Below, piece after piece: positions 48,202 through 58,430 of a stretch of DNA of 64,000 nt. The notes beneath the pieces were generated by a model. It worked only from the letters and a program-made list of their open reading frames with translations. It did no database searches and was not told the DNA's origin. The number at the start of each line of letters is the position of its first letter. Within the stretch, counting starts at the first letter, position 1. The position numbers were made by a program, and so were the translations under genes. The stretch is from Phytoseiulus persimilis (lineage: Eukaryota; Arthropoda; Arachnida; Mesostigmata; Phytoseiidae). The DNA is taken from assembly GCA_037576195.1 (NCBI GenBank), contig CM075103.1, positions 14,942,001 to 15,006,000 on the forward strand. The letters are read 5' to 3'.

Positions 48202-50691
48202 TCAGCCGCACAGTGGTTGAGATGAGAATGAGTTACTTGGCCCACTTTCCGAGGAAACTTCTGAGAACAACTTTCCAGACGCGCATAGGGAGAGAAAGTT
48301 GAGAAGTACATCTTCCGCAGACTCAAGTAGACAGGAAAACACGGTGGCCCCGCGAGCCGCATGCGAACCTCTGATCTTGCGAAAGCTCCGGACCAGTCAA
48401 CTTTTCCCCCTCTTCATTGCGTCACCGTCACGAGAGCGACTTGTCAGTTGTCGGAGGTCCTCGAAAAAAAATGAAAAATGGATCAGCTCTGGGAATTCTT
48501 CCCGGAACCACTTGTTCGGCTGGTTTTTCTCTCAGATGGAGCAACGCACCCTTTGTGAGTAATCTATGATCCAAAATGTGAAATGTAAGTTCGGGAGGAA
48601 GGAAAACTAACAATGAGCTCAAATCGAATATCCATAGGGAAGAAAAAATCGGGGCAAGTACAGTGGCTCAACCAATGGCTCCGCGGGCTCACGTTTTACT
48701 TCCAGAGCGCCCAAGTACTCTATCGCTATTCTGCACGACCATGTTCCCCAGGTTAGGAAAATGTGTACGGACAGCCTCTCTTCGACGTGTGTCATCTGTT
48801 TCGCCATCATATCTATCCCACGTAGAGTCACGACTCTCGTGACCATTGAGAAGCGCCATGCAACGGAGCACCCAAACTCGGTGAAGGCCGGCGTGCGAAA
48901 CAGTGTTGATCGAGATTGCAAGCTTCCAATTCCCATCCTTTCCGGCCTGAATCATAAAATTTGCCGTTTGCTCCCCAAAGGGAGGTCGAGAAGACACTCC
49001 CCTGATCAGAGCATGACCTTTTATTCTTGCATTCCGCCCGGCGACAACAAATACCTCCCTGGTCTCGTATCCTCGGATTGTGTTAATTTTTCGTTCGCAG
49101 TGACGATGGTCCCGTTTCTTGGAGTTGCGAGCAATTAAATTGCAATAGATGAGCGAACGACCTTGCTGTGCTCATTTTGCACCCTTGTTTCCGGCTCCCT
49201 GAACCTCCCTCATACCTCTGAAAGCCTGCAGAACCGTCTGACCATTCCTCCCGCGACCGAGCAAGGTTCCGCCTCAGCAATCGCTGCAGCTGCCTCGTTG
49301 AAGTTCTTCCGTGGTGTTCGAGTCGGAGTTAGATGACCACCTTAGCCGCTATTGGCACACTGCTCAGCAGCATTTCGTTGATGTTGTTGTTGGAGCTCAC
49401 TGTGAGCTCGTGTCGAGCGAAATAGCGCTGACCGAGGTGACGGCAGGACAGTGATGTCGCTCTAAGCGCGAGACGAAACGCGCCCAAGCTCGATCGACCG
49501 CGCACGCAGAACGTCTAGAACGATATTTTCTAGGGCATGTACCCAGTGGCAGAATGTGCCGCGCTTTGTTATTTTTAGCGTAACTTTGGATGGGACGTCC
49601 GATTGAGACGGAAGCTGCCCCGTGATTGCGTTTCGATATCCGGGACATGAACCCGGGGTTCCCGGTCTCCATCGTTGGTGAGGGAGACACTGTAGGAAAC
49701 GCGAATCTCACAACTTTCAAAACTTGTTGCAAAATTACGCTTGCACCCCGGTTTTTGCCTTCTCCCCTATATGAAACATCCAGAGAGCTGAAGGCACCGA
49801 GCTTGGATTCCGTACCCGAGTCTTGATCCCGAAATTCCCTTTCCATCTTCGATAACGGAAACACTGCAAGAACGCGGAATCGCGGTTTTCATCTAATGCA
49901 TCCCTTCGGTATTCTGCAGCATCGAGCTCCCTCCATCAGGAAATCGACGGAGAGCTATTGGAATCTTGTTCAGAGATATTTCACGCTGCCCCGCTACAAC
50001 GACAGCTGCAATTCACATTCAGGCTTCCGTCCCGGTACGATTCGTGACCCAGAAGAACCTAGTCAGCATAGAATGCACGAGCTTCCACGGAATGGACATC
50101 TCAACCAGGTATCCACTTGGATGTGAACACTCGACATTTCGACGCATCCAACGTTCCCAGTGTTCCCGCCACCGAACGAACACATGGAAGTGGTGAGATT
50201 CGCGTTATCTGCAGTGCTTTCCACAAGAGCGAAGGGATCGGAAACTTCGGTCGATTGCGATTCTTACTCCCGGAAGGAATTTGACGTCGCAGCCGCTGAC
50301 CGACAGACAACGTTAAGCTCAGCGTTAGCCGCACAAGCGTCGGTGAGGTAGAGGACCACTGCTCGTGCCTCATAACCTCCGCCGTTTCTTTATGAACGGA
50401 TGAAAGCTGCCCAAGCGATACTGAGGAACAACTCCGTGACTGATCGGTGGAGTCAGGAGATTCGGGAATTCATCATCAGTCGCAAATTGATTATCCATCA
50501 ATCCATGAGATGAATTCATGGATAGATCCATGTGTTTCGCGGATTGGCACATTAGCGCATGGAAATCTGTGAGGCGCTAAGAGGAAGCCCCTGATCTGTA
50601 GTCAGAAGCCATCCGGTGTCTTCACTGCTTGCCTAATGACTGCTTCCAGACATCAAGTGTTTTTTTCCTCGTCATTATTTCTCCCCCCATC
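48202..50691. other. No confident gene
   Basis: Overlapping short frames on both strands at 48.6-49.0 and 49.4-50.4 kb. A plus-strand frame at 48093-48302 partly resembles a minus-strand frame at 57074-57256 (shared C-I-F-x-I-S-F-S-R). That hints at a further duplicated segment beside the inverted-repeat elements. Confidence 0.25.
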
Positions 50692-50883
50692 TCAGAAGAA
50701 ATGAGTTTTTCCGTATCGGTGCCTGTAGGTGAAAACATCAGTCTCCATGGACTTTGAAGAGGAAGAAGCTGAGCCAGGAGTGGTTTCTGACATTGTGATC
50801 AATCGCTCGTATCCGTTGCCACGGCCGTTTGCTTTCATCCTTGTGTTATTTGCACGTACCCTTAGCCTGGCTTCAAAATCCAT
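50692..50883 (-). CDS. Candidate terminal exon, unidentified
   Basis: The minus strand is open for 63 codons and ends NGRGNGYERLITMSETTPGS, then a serine cluster, then TDVFTYRHRYGKTHFF before the stop. This composition is typical of a cytoplasmic receptor or adaptor tail. An AG acceptor could lie in CCAG|GCTAAGG at about 50870. A neighbouring minus-strand stretch (near 50.9-51.0 kb) reading DVSDFDEENGCAEDVP is also protein-like but in another frame. No family identified. Confidence 0.3.
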   Translation of the reverse strand: MDFEARLRVRANNTRMKANGRGNGYERLITMSETTPGSASSSSKSMETDVFTYRHRYGKTHFF

Positions 50884-51767
50884 ATGATGGCTTCCATGCT
50901 GTCGAACCTGGAAGACGTCCCCACGCAGGGCACGTCCTCGGCGCAGCCATTCTCCTCATCAAAATCGGACACATCAGCGTGGTGTGCACCGTCGGTCACT
51001 CTTACACACTTTCATTCGCTGATTCTTTCTCGCAGCCGCATGTCTCTCGGGTACATGAAAATTCCCGACTGCTCTATTCTCCTTCTTATCGTCATGAGAA
51101 CGGAGAGATACAGCCACCACACATCCATCCATCCATATGCCCATGGGAATAGATGGAAGGTGTAAAATGATTGATGCCTGAACTTCCCAGCTTCGTTGAT
51201 CGGATCCCCTGGCGGCTCAAAAAGGTTGTCGGCCCCGGCTCAATCCAAACCGGTCGAGGCTCCCTCGGAGTGGACATTCATCTAATGCGAACCGGGGGGA
51301 ACTGAGGAGTCGTGAAGCACCATGAATGGAGGTTCTTCACGGCCAAGCTAAATAAATTTGGTTTCCTACCATACAGACGACGGGATGTGGATTATCCACA
51401 TGGATTATCTCGACTGAACACTCAGATGGTTGTCAAACTACCGATTATCTTGACAGAAGATCTCACTTATGGAGACTTCCGAAGCAAACACAGGTTCGGA
51501 AGAATCTGCAGTTCGTGTTTCAATTTTTGATTTCTCCTCTCCTAATCCTGGCGGAGTATGTGGCAGAAAGCAACGGCGTCCCTTTCTTGGACTCCGAAGA
51601 GGCTAGGTATCTGCGCCGAATTAAGAGCGTGGCGTCTGGCGTCCCCTTCAAAACGACAAAGCGAGCTCGAACCGCGCACTGCCCTCGCCTCCCACGTTCC
51701 GGGACTATGAAACCATAAGAACCGACCTAAAAAACTTATAGCAGCTCTCAAACATTCTACGACTCTT

Positions 51768-51808
51768 CCAACTCTGTAGGGGTGATTCCGAGACCAATCT
51801 GACCATAA
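51768..51808 (+). repeat. Isolated unit of the Helitron minisatellite
   Basis: CCAACTCTGTAGGGGTGATT followed by CCGAGACCAATCTGACCATA is nearly identical to units of the 37.2-38.3 kb array. It lies about 100 bp outside Helitron copy B. No Helitron end is seen next to it. Confidence 0.75.
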
Positions 51809-51913
51809 ACAGACCAACATGAGGATCGACTTCGATGCCTGATCGATGCTAGCCAGCGACAAACTCACACATCACATAGTCATTCTCGTTGAGAACCTGC
51901 ATCGATGAAATCA

Positions 51914-52335
51914 TCTGTAGATATAGAAATCCCGGGTCTGTTTGTTTGTCCTCAATGAACTCCTCCGGGATTGATCGGGTCGACGTGGTACCAACGGCAT
52001 TATGTGGGACGGCTCACAGGGAGGGACATAGGAAACCCACTCCTCACCGGTCGATCTGACCATACTTTCGAGAGTCCAGGAAGGTGATTCCAGGATCGAT
52101 CTCACCAGATTCCTCGGAGTCTAGGGGGGTGATTCCGAGTTCGATCTGACCATACTTTTTGGAGTCCGAGTACGGAATTCCGGGGTCGCGCAACCCCCTG
52201 TACTATGCTAGCGAGAATCGGTGGCCTTCCCTCGAGGTCTTATGACACAACATGTAAGGCAATGTGTGTCTGTCAACAGTAGACTCCCGAAGCAAGGGAC
52301 GGGCCAGCCAGCGTAGTCTGACGAAGGCCGGCTAG
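51914..52335 (+). mobile_element. Non-autonomous Helitron, copy B (short form)
   Basis: The 422-bp element begins TCTGTAGATATAGAAATCC and ends GGCCGGCTAG. It is flanked by A on the left and T on the right, as expected for Helitron insertion between A and T. Both ends align with copy A (36800-38472). The interior has only about three diverged 45-bp units and no GTAT expansion. The 3' hairpin is weaker than in copy A. Confidence 0.8.
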
Positions 52336-53592
52336 TTCACCAACAGATGCTTTCTTTTGCTCGTTTCGAATCCCTTGTTTCCGATTGGAGATCCGGAGAA
52401 AAGTGGAGCTCGAATGTCTTGAGCGGCATTCTCAATCGACGCCCCGGTAAGGCGCGAGTGTCTGAGTTATTGTCAAGTGGGGGCCGCGCCGAAAAAGTTC
52501 CGAAACAACCGATCTGAACCAATCTCGCCCGAATCGGAAGCCCCCGCAAAAACAAGAATTCAAACAATGACCGAAGACCCTGTGGCGTTTGCGATTCACT
52601 CGCTTTCGAGCTCAATTGGTTCGAATACAAGCTTCGCTCTACGATTCAGTTTCGTGGTTGCGTGAAGGACATCAATCTCGAACGGAAATCCATGTCGAAA
52701 GATATCGGTCCCGCTAGAAGCAGATCACTTTAAGGCACTGTTCCAGCGCACATACGACATCAGCATATCTCGAGAATCCGATGACTTCGTTCCAGGGTAT
52801 GTTCGATAACTGTCGGCAGTAGGAAAGTACCACAACTAGCAAGTCCACACACTACAAGCAACGGCATCTCGGAGAGTATTTTTCGACTGAAAAACATAGA
52901 CGATAAACACCATTGTGGCCGACTGATGGCGACCCCCAACAGATCCCGTATGCAAGGGCAGAACTCGTCGAATCACTCCCGGAAGCGATTATTCCCCGAG
53001 AGGGATAAAAGGCCCTAGGATGCTGGAGATTAAAGCTCGGCAGTTCCGTAACAGGAAGTCCTCTGGTGGAAGAGTTCTCGCAAGAAATGTTCCATTTTTT
53101 CATTCCGTCCGGAGTAAGGAGAGGCTTCAGGCAGAGGACGAGATTTCACCGTAACAATGCCCGGTATTGACTGCAGTTTCAACTCGCCCAGAATTATCTA
53201 GCGGACGCGTCATGCACCAAGAGCTCACCGTGCATTGGCCGCTTCTCGGAGACGGGCTCTCCGACTCCAGGGAATCTCGACCGGAGGTGGACACCTGTTA
53301 CGCTGATATTAAATTTCCCTCTAACTCCCATTTTCTCTGCGTCACTTCCGTCGACTCTAGAATGGTGAACGTCCTTCAACTTTCATGAACAGAGAACGCC
53401 GCTTTCTTCGACGAGGATTTCTCCGGCTCGACGCTCTGTCTCTGAGTGACATTCACCCACTTTCGCCACGGGACAAACTATATCCACCAATGTTTATTCT
53501 TCGCTCGACATTCGGTCGAGCTCTCTCGACCGAATTGCCGATTTCGGGCTCGAGCACTTGTGGCACAAAAAGATCTGCTCCTGTCCTTCAAA
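52336..53592. other. No confident gene
   Basis: Protein-like patches occur on both strands (minus 52337-52630, minus 52852-53103, plus 53167-53388), some with leucine-rich spacing. Several frames are open at once and none has a motif that fixes the strand. Confidence 0.22.
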
Positions 53593-53919
53593 ATGACAGT
53601 CGTTGTATTAGAATTTCTCGCCGTCACGTTCGGAGTAGCCTCGAGTGGAGGAGGAGGAACAGCTGCTACAGCCGACGAAGACTCTTTGGCGTCACATTTC
53701 AACCGTGTTTACGCGTCTGCTCTTGTTTTCGGTGCGGCCGATGCGCATATGAAACGCGCCTACTTCGTCGATATCTCTTACAGAAGCGATGAAACTTTAC
53801 CCGGGCAGAGCTCCACGGTTGAGGAAACCGCTCGCAGTGAAACCGGATCGGCTTGCGAAACAATGCATTATCTACTGAAGACCCGCGTCATCTCCTTGCA
53901 CCATTATCCTATTCATTGA
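53593..53919 (+). CDS. Candidate small secreted protein, 108 aa, unidentified
   Basis: From an ATG at 53593 the frame encodes a hydrophobic start MTVVVLEFLAVTFGVASS with signal-peptide character. A glycine run and a polar domain (DEDSLASHFNRVYASALVFG and FVDISYRSDETLPGQSS) follow, ending at a stop 28 bp before copy B of the long-TIR element. The frame is open further upstream to 53446 but less convincingly. No family recognised, and no polyadenylation signal before the transposon. It could be the 5' part of a longer spliced gene that the transposon sits in. Confidence 0.33.
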   Translation: MTVVVLEFLAVTFGVASSGGGGTAATADEDSLASHFNRVYASALVFGAADAHMKRAYFVDISYRSDETLPGQSSTVEETARSETGSACETMHYLLKTRVISLHHYPIH

Positions 53920-53947
53920 TTTTGAGAACTTCGAATTGCGTCGAGAT

Positions 53948-54794
53948 GGTGTCCTCCCGTTTCCCCGATACCGTTTCCCCGATACCGTTTCCCCGAGACC
54001 GTTTACCCGAAACCGTTTCCCCGAAACCGTTTCCCCGACTAGAAACCCTCTCCTGATTCTGAGACCCTCCGAGTCTATGAGGCTTCTATGTGGACCGCGG
54101 AGTCCGAGTGAGCGGACTCCAAGGGGAGCGAGTCATGTTGAGGGATTCCCCTGCGCAATGTGATGGATCTGCATAGAGGAATACAGTCGCGTGTCCCGCG
54201 AGCCCCCAATCCGGGATGAATAATTTCAGATTTGCCCAATATCACAATAACTTACACCAAAGCCGGGCACCTTGGTGCGGCCCGCGGGCCGCATTTCGGA
54301 GGACCACCTTGAATTTTCGATGATGGAGAATCAATCAGAAACTCATGAACTTCGCGGAGGAATTGGAGACCAATCAAGTTTCGCTGTCACAATACCTTCA
54401 AAATGTGGCGTCCGTGAAAACTCTTGTATGACCTCGGGTCACCTCGCGAGACCTGATATGGATCCTCATACCCTTTTGTGATAATATAACGAGCATATCG
54501 GCGAGCAAAGTTGTGCGGAATCATAATAAACCCTTCACCGCCAAATGTAACTCGCCAAGCTCCAGCACCATCATTCCTGGAGCCGAGGGTTAGTGTCTAT
54601 GGTCGGCCGACTTCGAATTCTTCTTCCCAATTTATCAGTGTAATTGGTCTCGACTCCGCGGTTCACATAGAAGCCTCATAGACTCGGAGGGTCTCAGAAT
54701 CAGGAGAGGGTTTCTAGTCGGGGAAACGGTTTCGGGTAAACGGTCTTTGGGAAACGGTATCGGGGAAACGGTATCGGGGAAACGGGCTGTAACC
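53948..54794 (+). mobile_element. Long-TIR (foldback-like) non-autonomous DNA transposon, copy B
   Basis: The 847-bp element begins GGTGTCCTCCCG and ends GGGCTGTAACC, flanked by a perfect 8-bp target duplication GTCGAGAT (53940-53947 and 54795-54802). The inverted repeats are about 150 bp (roughly 53948-54105 and 54650-54794). The outer part of each arm is made of five or six 14-bp units (CCGTTTCCCCGATA type). The inner part is a near-identical block ending GAGGCTTCTATGTG. About 540 bp of interior match copy A without the segment at about 31.4-32.06 kb. No coding capacity. Confidence 0.88.
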
Positions 54795-54802
54795 GTCGAG
54801 AT

Positions 54803-55317
54803 AGGCAGAATAGCAAACCCCCATGAAGGCTTCCAGGTACTCGCATTTTGTTTGATCATCAGAGATGTGAGGGTTGGATTCATCAGAAACGCGGGGCAAT
54901 CGTTGGATGTCTCGGTGATCCGCACGGACTCGCCGAAATCGCGCGACAAATCTTCGAATCATCAACGCCCATAATCTGGCCCCCTCGAGAAGCTCAGTTT
55001 CCCGAAAATTCAATAATGAGCCAGCATTCAGAGACCTCAGAAATTACGGAATATCACTCGTCGCCTCCGTGGCACAATATAAACAGTTGAACCTGTCTCA
55101 TGGAACCGGTCGTGGCGAGAGTGTGCCTCAGCCCTCGTCAACCTCAACAACGAATTCCGCAGTCACGTAGCCGGTTTCCCGGGTGTTTCTGGATTCAGCA
55201 CTCCAGAACCGTGAATGACTCCGAAGGTTAAGGAACTCAAGATCCAGGTCTAACATTTCCCGCGTCGGCAGAGAGCAAATTTCTAATCAGTCTCGAACGA
55301 ACCCTTCAGAAGACTCC
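54803..55317. other. No gene recognised
   Basis: Short frames only, no repeats noticed. Confidence 0.35.
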
Positions 55318-55668
55318 GTGAACTGCGACAGAGTTGGCCCGATCCTACACGCCGTCATGCCGTTCCGATGTTCCGTTACAAGAGGCGGGTTTGTACACGA
55401 TTCGAAAGAAGAAAAATGGCCGTTGCTAAATAATTTCTGTTCCTCCGAATTCGCCCGACCCAGATTCGCTCAACAATGGGCGAACTTGCTGCGCCGACTC
55501 ACTCGTTTTGCATCTGAATGCCCAGCCTTGGCCGCCGGCCCGCTCGCATGTCACTGTGACATCCCGGACGAGCCCGCTCCTCCACCCCGTTACGTTCAGG
55601 GCTCGTCCCTTCCTCTCATCCATCTATCCTCCACAGTATCATCGTCGTACCCATCCTGTCCCTGGTAG
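55318..55668 (+). CDS. Unidentified coding-like stretch
   Basis: The plus strand is open for 116 codons with an even, protein-like composition. It includes EEKWPLLNNFCSSEFARPRF and LLRRLTRFASECPALAAGPL. No domain is recognised. It lies 280 bp upstream of the better-supported exon at 55945-56177 and might belong to the same gene, but no donor was found at its end. Confidence 0.25.
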   Translation: MNCDRVGPILHAVMPFRCSVTRGGFVHDSKEEKWPLLNNFCSSEFARPRFAQQWANLLRRLTRFASECPALAAGPLACHCDIPDEPAPPPRYVQGSSLPLIHLSSTVSSSYPSCPW

Positions 55669-55944
55669 CGGTCGTCGGCTCGGCCCTTCAAATGACGCTA
55701 GAGAACTGTGCAGTTCATTTCGAGCACGATCATAATTCTCTTCGAGAACGGATCTGAGAACAGACGAGGAAGTAAGACGCATCGTTATCGATTCCAGACG
55801 GAGATTAAGCGACAGGACATTTCTCCAAGACTCCCGAGATATCGGCAGCACTTGTTTTCTATCTGTGTTGTGCGCTCGCTCTCGGCACTCGAGCGTGAGG
55901 CTAGTATCTGAATATCGGGAAGGAGTTCGAGAAATCCATCGTTG

Positions 55945-56177
55945 ATGTTTGAAGACACTCGTCAGTTGCGATTCTCGTTTGTCGCACACAACAGCTCCGT
56001 CTCCTCGTGTTTCCGTTCGAGCTCCGCTCTAGCGGAACCACGAGGAGACGGAGCTCCCGCCCATTCCGGAATCAGGACGACTCGGCTTCTTGACCCGGAT
56101 GTCATTGGTAGTCTCCACATACCGCTGTCGGCAGAAATCGCTTACGATCTTCATCATTCAAACGCGTCTGCAGCGAG
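55945..56177 (+). CDS. Candidate first or internal exon, unidentified
   Basis: The frame from ATG 55945 encodes MFEDTRQLRFSFVAHNSSVS and, near its end, LLDPDVIGSLHIPLSAEIAY and DLHHSNASAA. It runs into an excellent donor, GCGAG|GTAAGC, at 56178. The exon is 233 nt, leaving phase 2. A later plus-strand frame (56421-56627, containing LLVMIYRSFYDSDANALQVN) could be a following exon, but its acceptor is unclear. The exon includes a strong hairpin (55993-56055). No family identified. Confidence 0.42.
55993..56055 (+). other. Hairpin with 23-bp arms
   Basis: Left arm 55993-56015 begins AGCTCCGTCTCCTCGTG. The right arm at 56033-56055 is its inverted complement with a single mismatch, and the loop is 17 bases. 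Such long arms are not expected by chance. It lies within the candidate exon at 55945-56177. Confidence 0.85.
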
Positions 56178-56748
56178 GTAAGCATCTGCTGCGCAGAAGT
56201 GAGGGTCACCGAGTGGAAGCTAGATGGGAACAGAGCGCTAGCGAGACACAGATGATTCAGGAGTACCGCGGAGGAATACATCGTGGTTCGTAATCGATCA
56301 TCGCAGCTCGGCGCCTCAGAGAATTAACAAAACAGTGGAGCTCCTGGACTCGGAAGAGTCATGCAATCTGTATTCAATCGACGACAACCGCTCTCGTGAG
56401 ATGGTATTCTTGTTGAGGCTTTGTCGTCAACCAACCCTCGACAAACTTTATTGGTGATGATCTATCGCTCATTCTATGATTCGGACGCAAACGCACTTCA
56501 GGTCAATGACTCTCGACCACGTCGACTCACCCGGGGGCCGTCAGAGATTCCCGAGATAACAGCATCACATCTCGATGAGCATCGTTCAGCTTGCGAAGCT
56601 GTGGCCCCCAAGATTCACATTTCCTGACCACCATGAATGCGAGAAAATTCGGTGTGTTTCTTGGCACTGTTCAAGGGGGTCAAAGTAGGTCGGAAATTTC
56701 TGCACCCCATTCTTTTGCTCATTACTCAGTGAGAATGGTCTGATTCTG

Positions 56749-56759
56749 TTTTTTTTTTT
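56749..56759 (+). repeat. Poly-T run
   Basis: Eleven thymines in a row in otherwise gene-poor sequence. There is no nearby element end. Confidence 0.85.
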
Positions 56760-57264
56760 GCGATTGATGGCTGAGAGGATGGAGCATCTTCTCCTCTTCC
56801 ATTTGCATCAGTTCTGGAGCGGCTCAGGAATTGTAATTTCTTCATTGGAACTGTTTCAGAAAGTGCCCAAGACACGTCTCGAGTCAACCGATCGAGTTTG
56901 TATTGGTTCCAATGGATGTTAGGAAGGAATCCATGAATTTGCTGTGAAAATGGCGAGGATCGGTCAGAGCTCGCACTTGGCGTCTGATCTCATCAGCCCC
57001 ACAGAAATCACTGATTTTCCACACGAAAACTGAGCTGTTCCAGTTGTCCGTCTAGGAAGGGGAAACTGGCTCACTAAGAGTCGAAGTTGTCGACCGATCG
57101 ACGCATATCAACGAAAGAAATATGCGTTGTCCTTCCACCTATCGATCGCGAAAAAGAAATCCAGAATATACAATTCGTCACCGAGTAATGAGCAGGAAAA
57201 GCAAGGGTAAGAAAATTTCCGACGTACGTTGACCGCCCTGTGGATTCTAAAACCACAGCCTCTG

Positions 57265-57505
57265 AAGCAGCGGATAAAATTATTTCCCGACTCGAATTTT
57301 ATTCTCCGACTCGAAAATTATTTTCCGATTCGTGAACTTATTTTCCGGTCAGACATCGGTCGAATGCACTGATTGACTAGACGCCGAAGCATCTGACGGG
57401 TCGCAAATGACTCGGAATACTCGAATTTCCGACTCGGAAATTATTTTCTGATTTGGAAATTATTTCTCGAATTCCCGAAATTCGTGTTCGAGTCCATCGT
57501 TTGCA
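57265..57505 (-). repeat. AT-rich inverted-repeat element, copy 2 (inverted)
   Basis: Read on the minus strand, the core GTCAGATGCTTCGGCG and AGTGCATTCGACCGATGTCT matches 47385-47690, flanked by repeated TCGGAAAATAATTT-type units. The two copies are thus inverted relative to each other, about 9.6 kb apart. Boundaries are approximate. Confidence 0.6.
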
Positions 57506-58430
57506 AAAGTGGATGTTTACTTGTTAGACTTCGCCTCTTCGAGGCCTATGCCGCCAACTCGGTACATGGCGTTTCGTTGTTCGTGGACGAGAGGCTCCGA
57601 GAGGCCTCCAGTCGCGCACTAGAAACGTGCCGGAAATGGTTCCGACTCTTTATAACGTCGTTTATTCCAGCGAAGGAGCGGACGGGGAGATGCCATCGGC
57701 TTCTATTCTGAAACAGAATCTTATTGGATTCTCCGACAAGAGAGTGGCTCCACAGATTCCAGATCAGATCTGTTTGATCGTCATAAAACTGAAGAATCGA
57801 TGAGTGGCTGTGTTTCAGAACGATGTTTTGTGTGTCACTTGGGCCACCCGAAACGACTTTCAGTCCGACGCATGTACTGTGGAACTCGAAAAATCTCGGT
57901 GGGGACAGGGAAGGCGATCTCAAGAAATATTCTCGACGTTGTGTCCTGTGTAGCTGTCTTTGCTCCAACAAAGACAGAACCGAGAAGCGCTGAGAGGCTA
58001 AGAGTCCTCGAGGCCGTCCAATTAGACGTAAGACAGATTCCGCTGCTCAGAGCGAGTATTTCGCTGACTAGACGCAACGGAAAGCCCATAGGTACATTGA
58101 CTACGCAAACTTGCTCGCTGTATGGTACTGCTCATCGGTAGTTCGCTCATGCCCGCTGTTCTTCCCCGATGCGGTACCTCTCGGTTTTGTGGCTGCCGCG
58201 AGAATGTGTCAGTGATCCTCGAGGGACCAAGATACCCGCCGCATTCGAATTCGCGCGCCCCAGTGGAGCATCCTTAGCGATGAGCCACTGACAACTCCCC
58301 AGCCGAATATCGTCTGACCGCAGAGATCTAACGGAGCTCTTTGCATGAAGCAGACGATACACGCTGTGATCGGTATTTAAGGGTTTCGAAGCTTCAGCGC
58401 TCACTTTCGACGACGTGACAAGAGGTCAAG
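57506..58430. other. Upstream region of the DD37D gene
   Basis: Overlapping short frames of uncertain status (57546-57971 minus, 57800-58141 plus). I searched the 400 bp before 58431 for an inverted repeat matching sequence after 59465 and found none. A TATA-like GTATTTAAGGG lies about 55 bp before the start codon (about 58374-58384). Confidence 0.3.
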
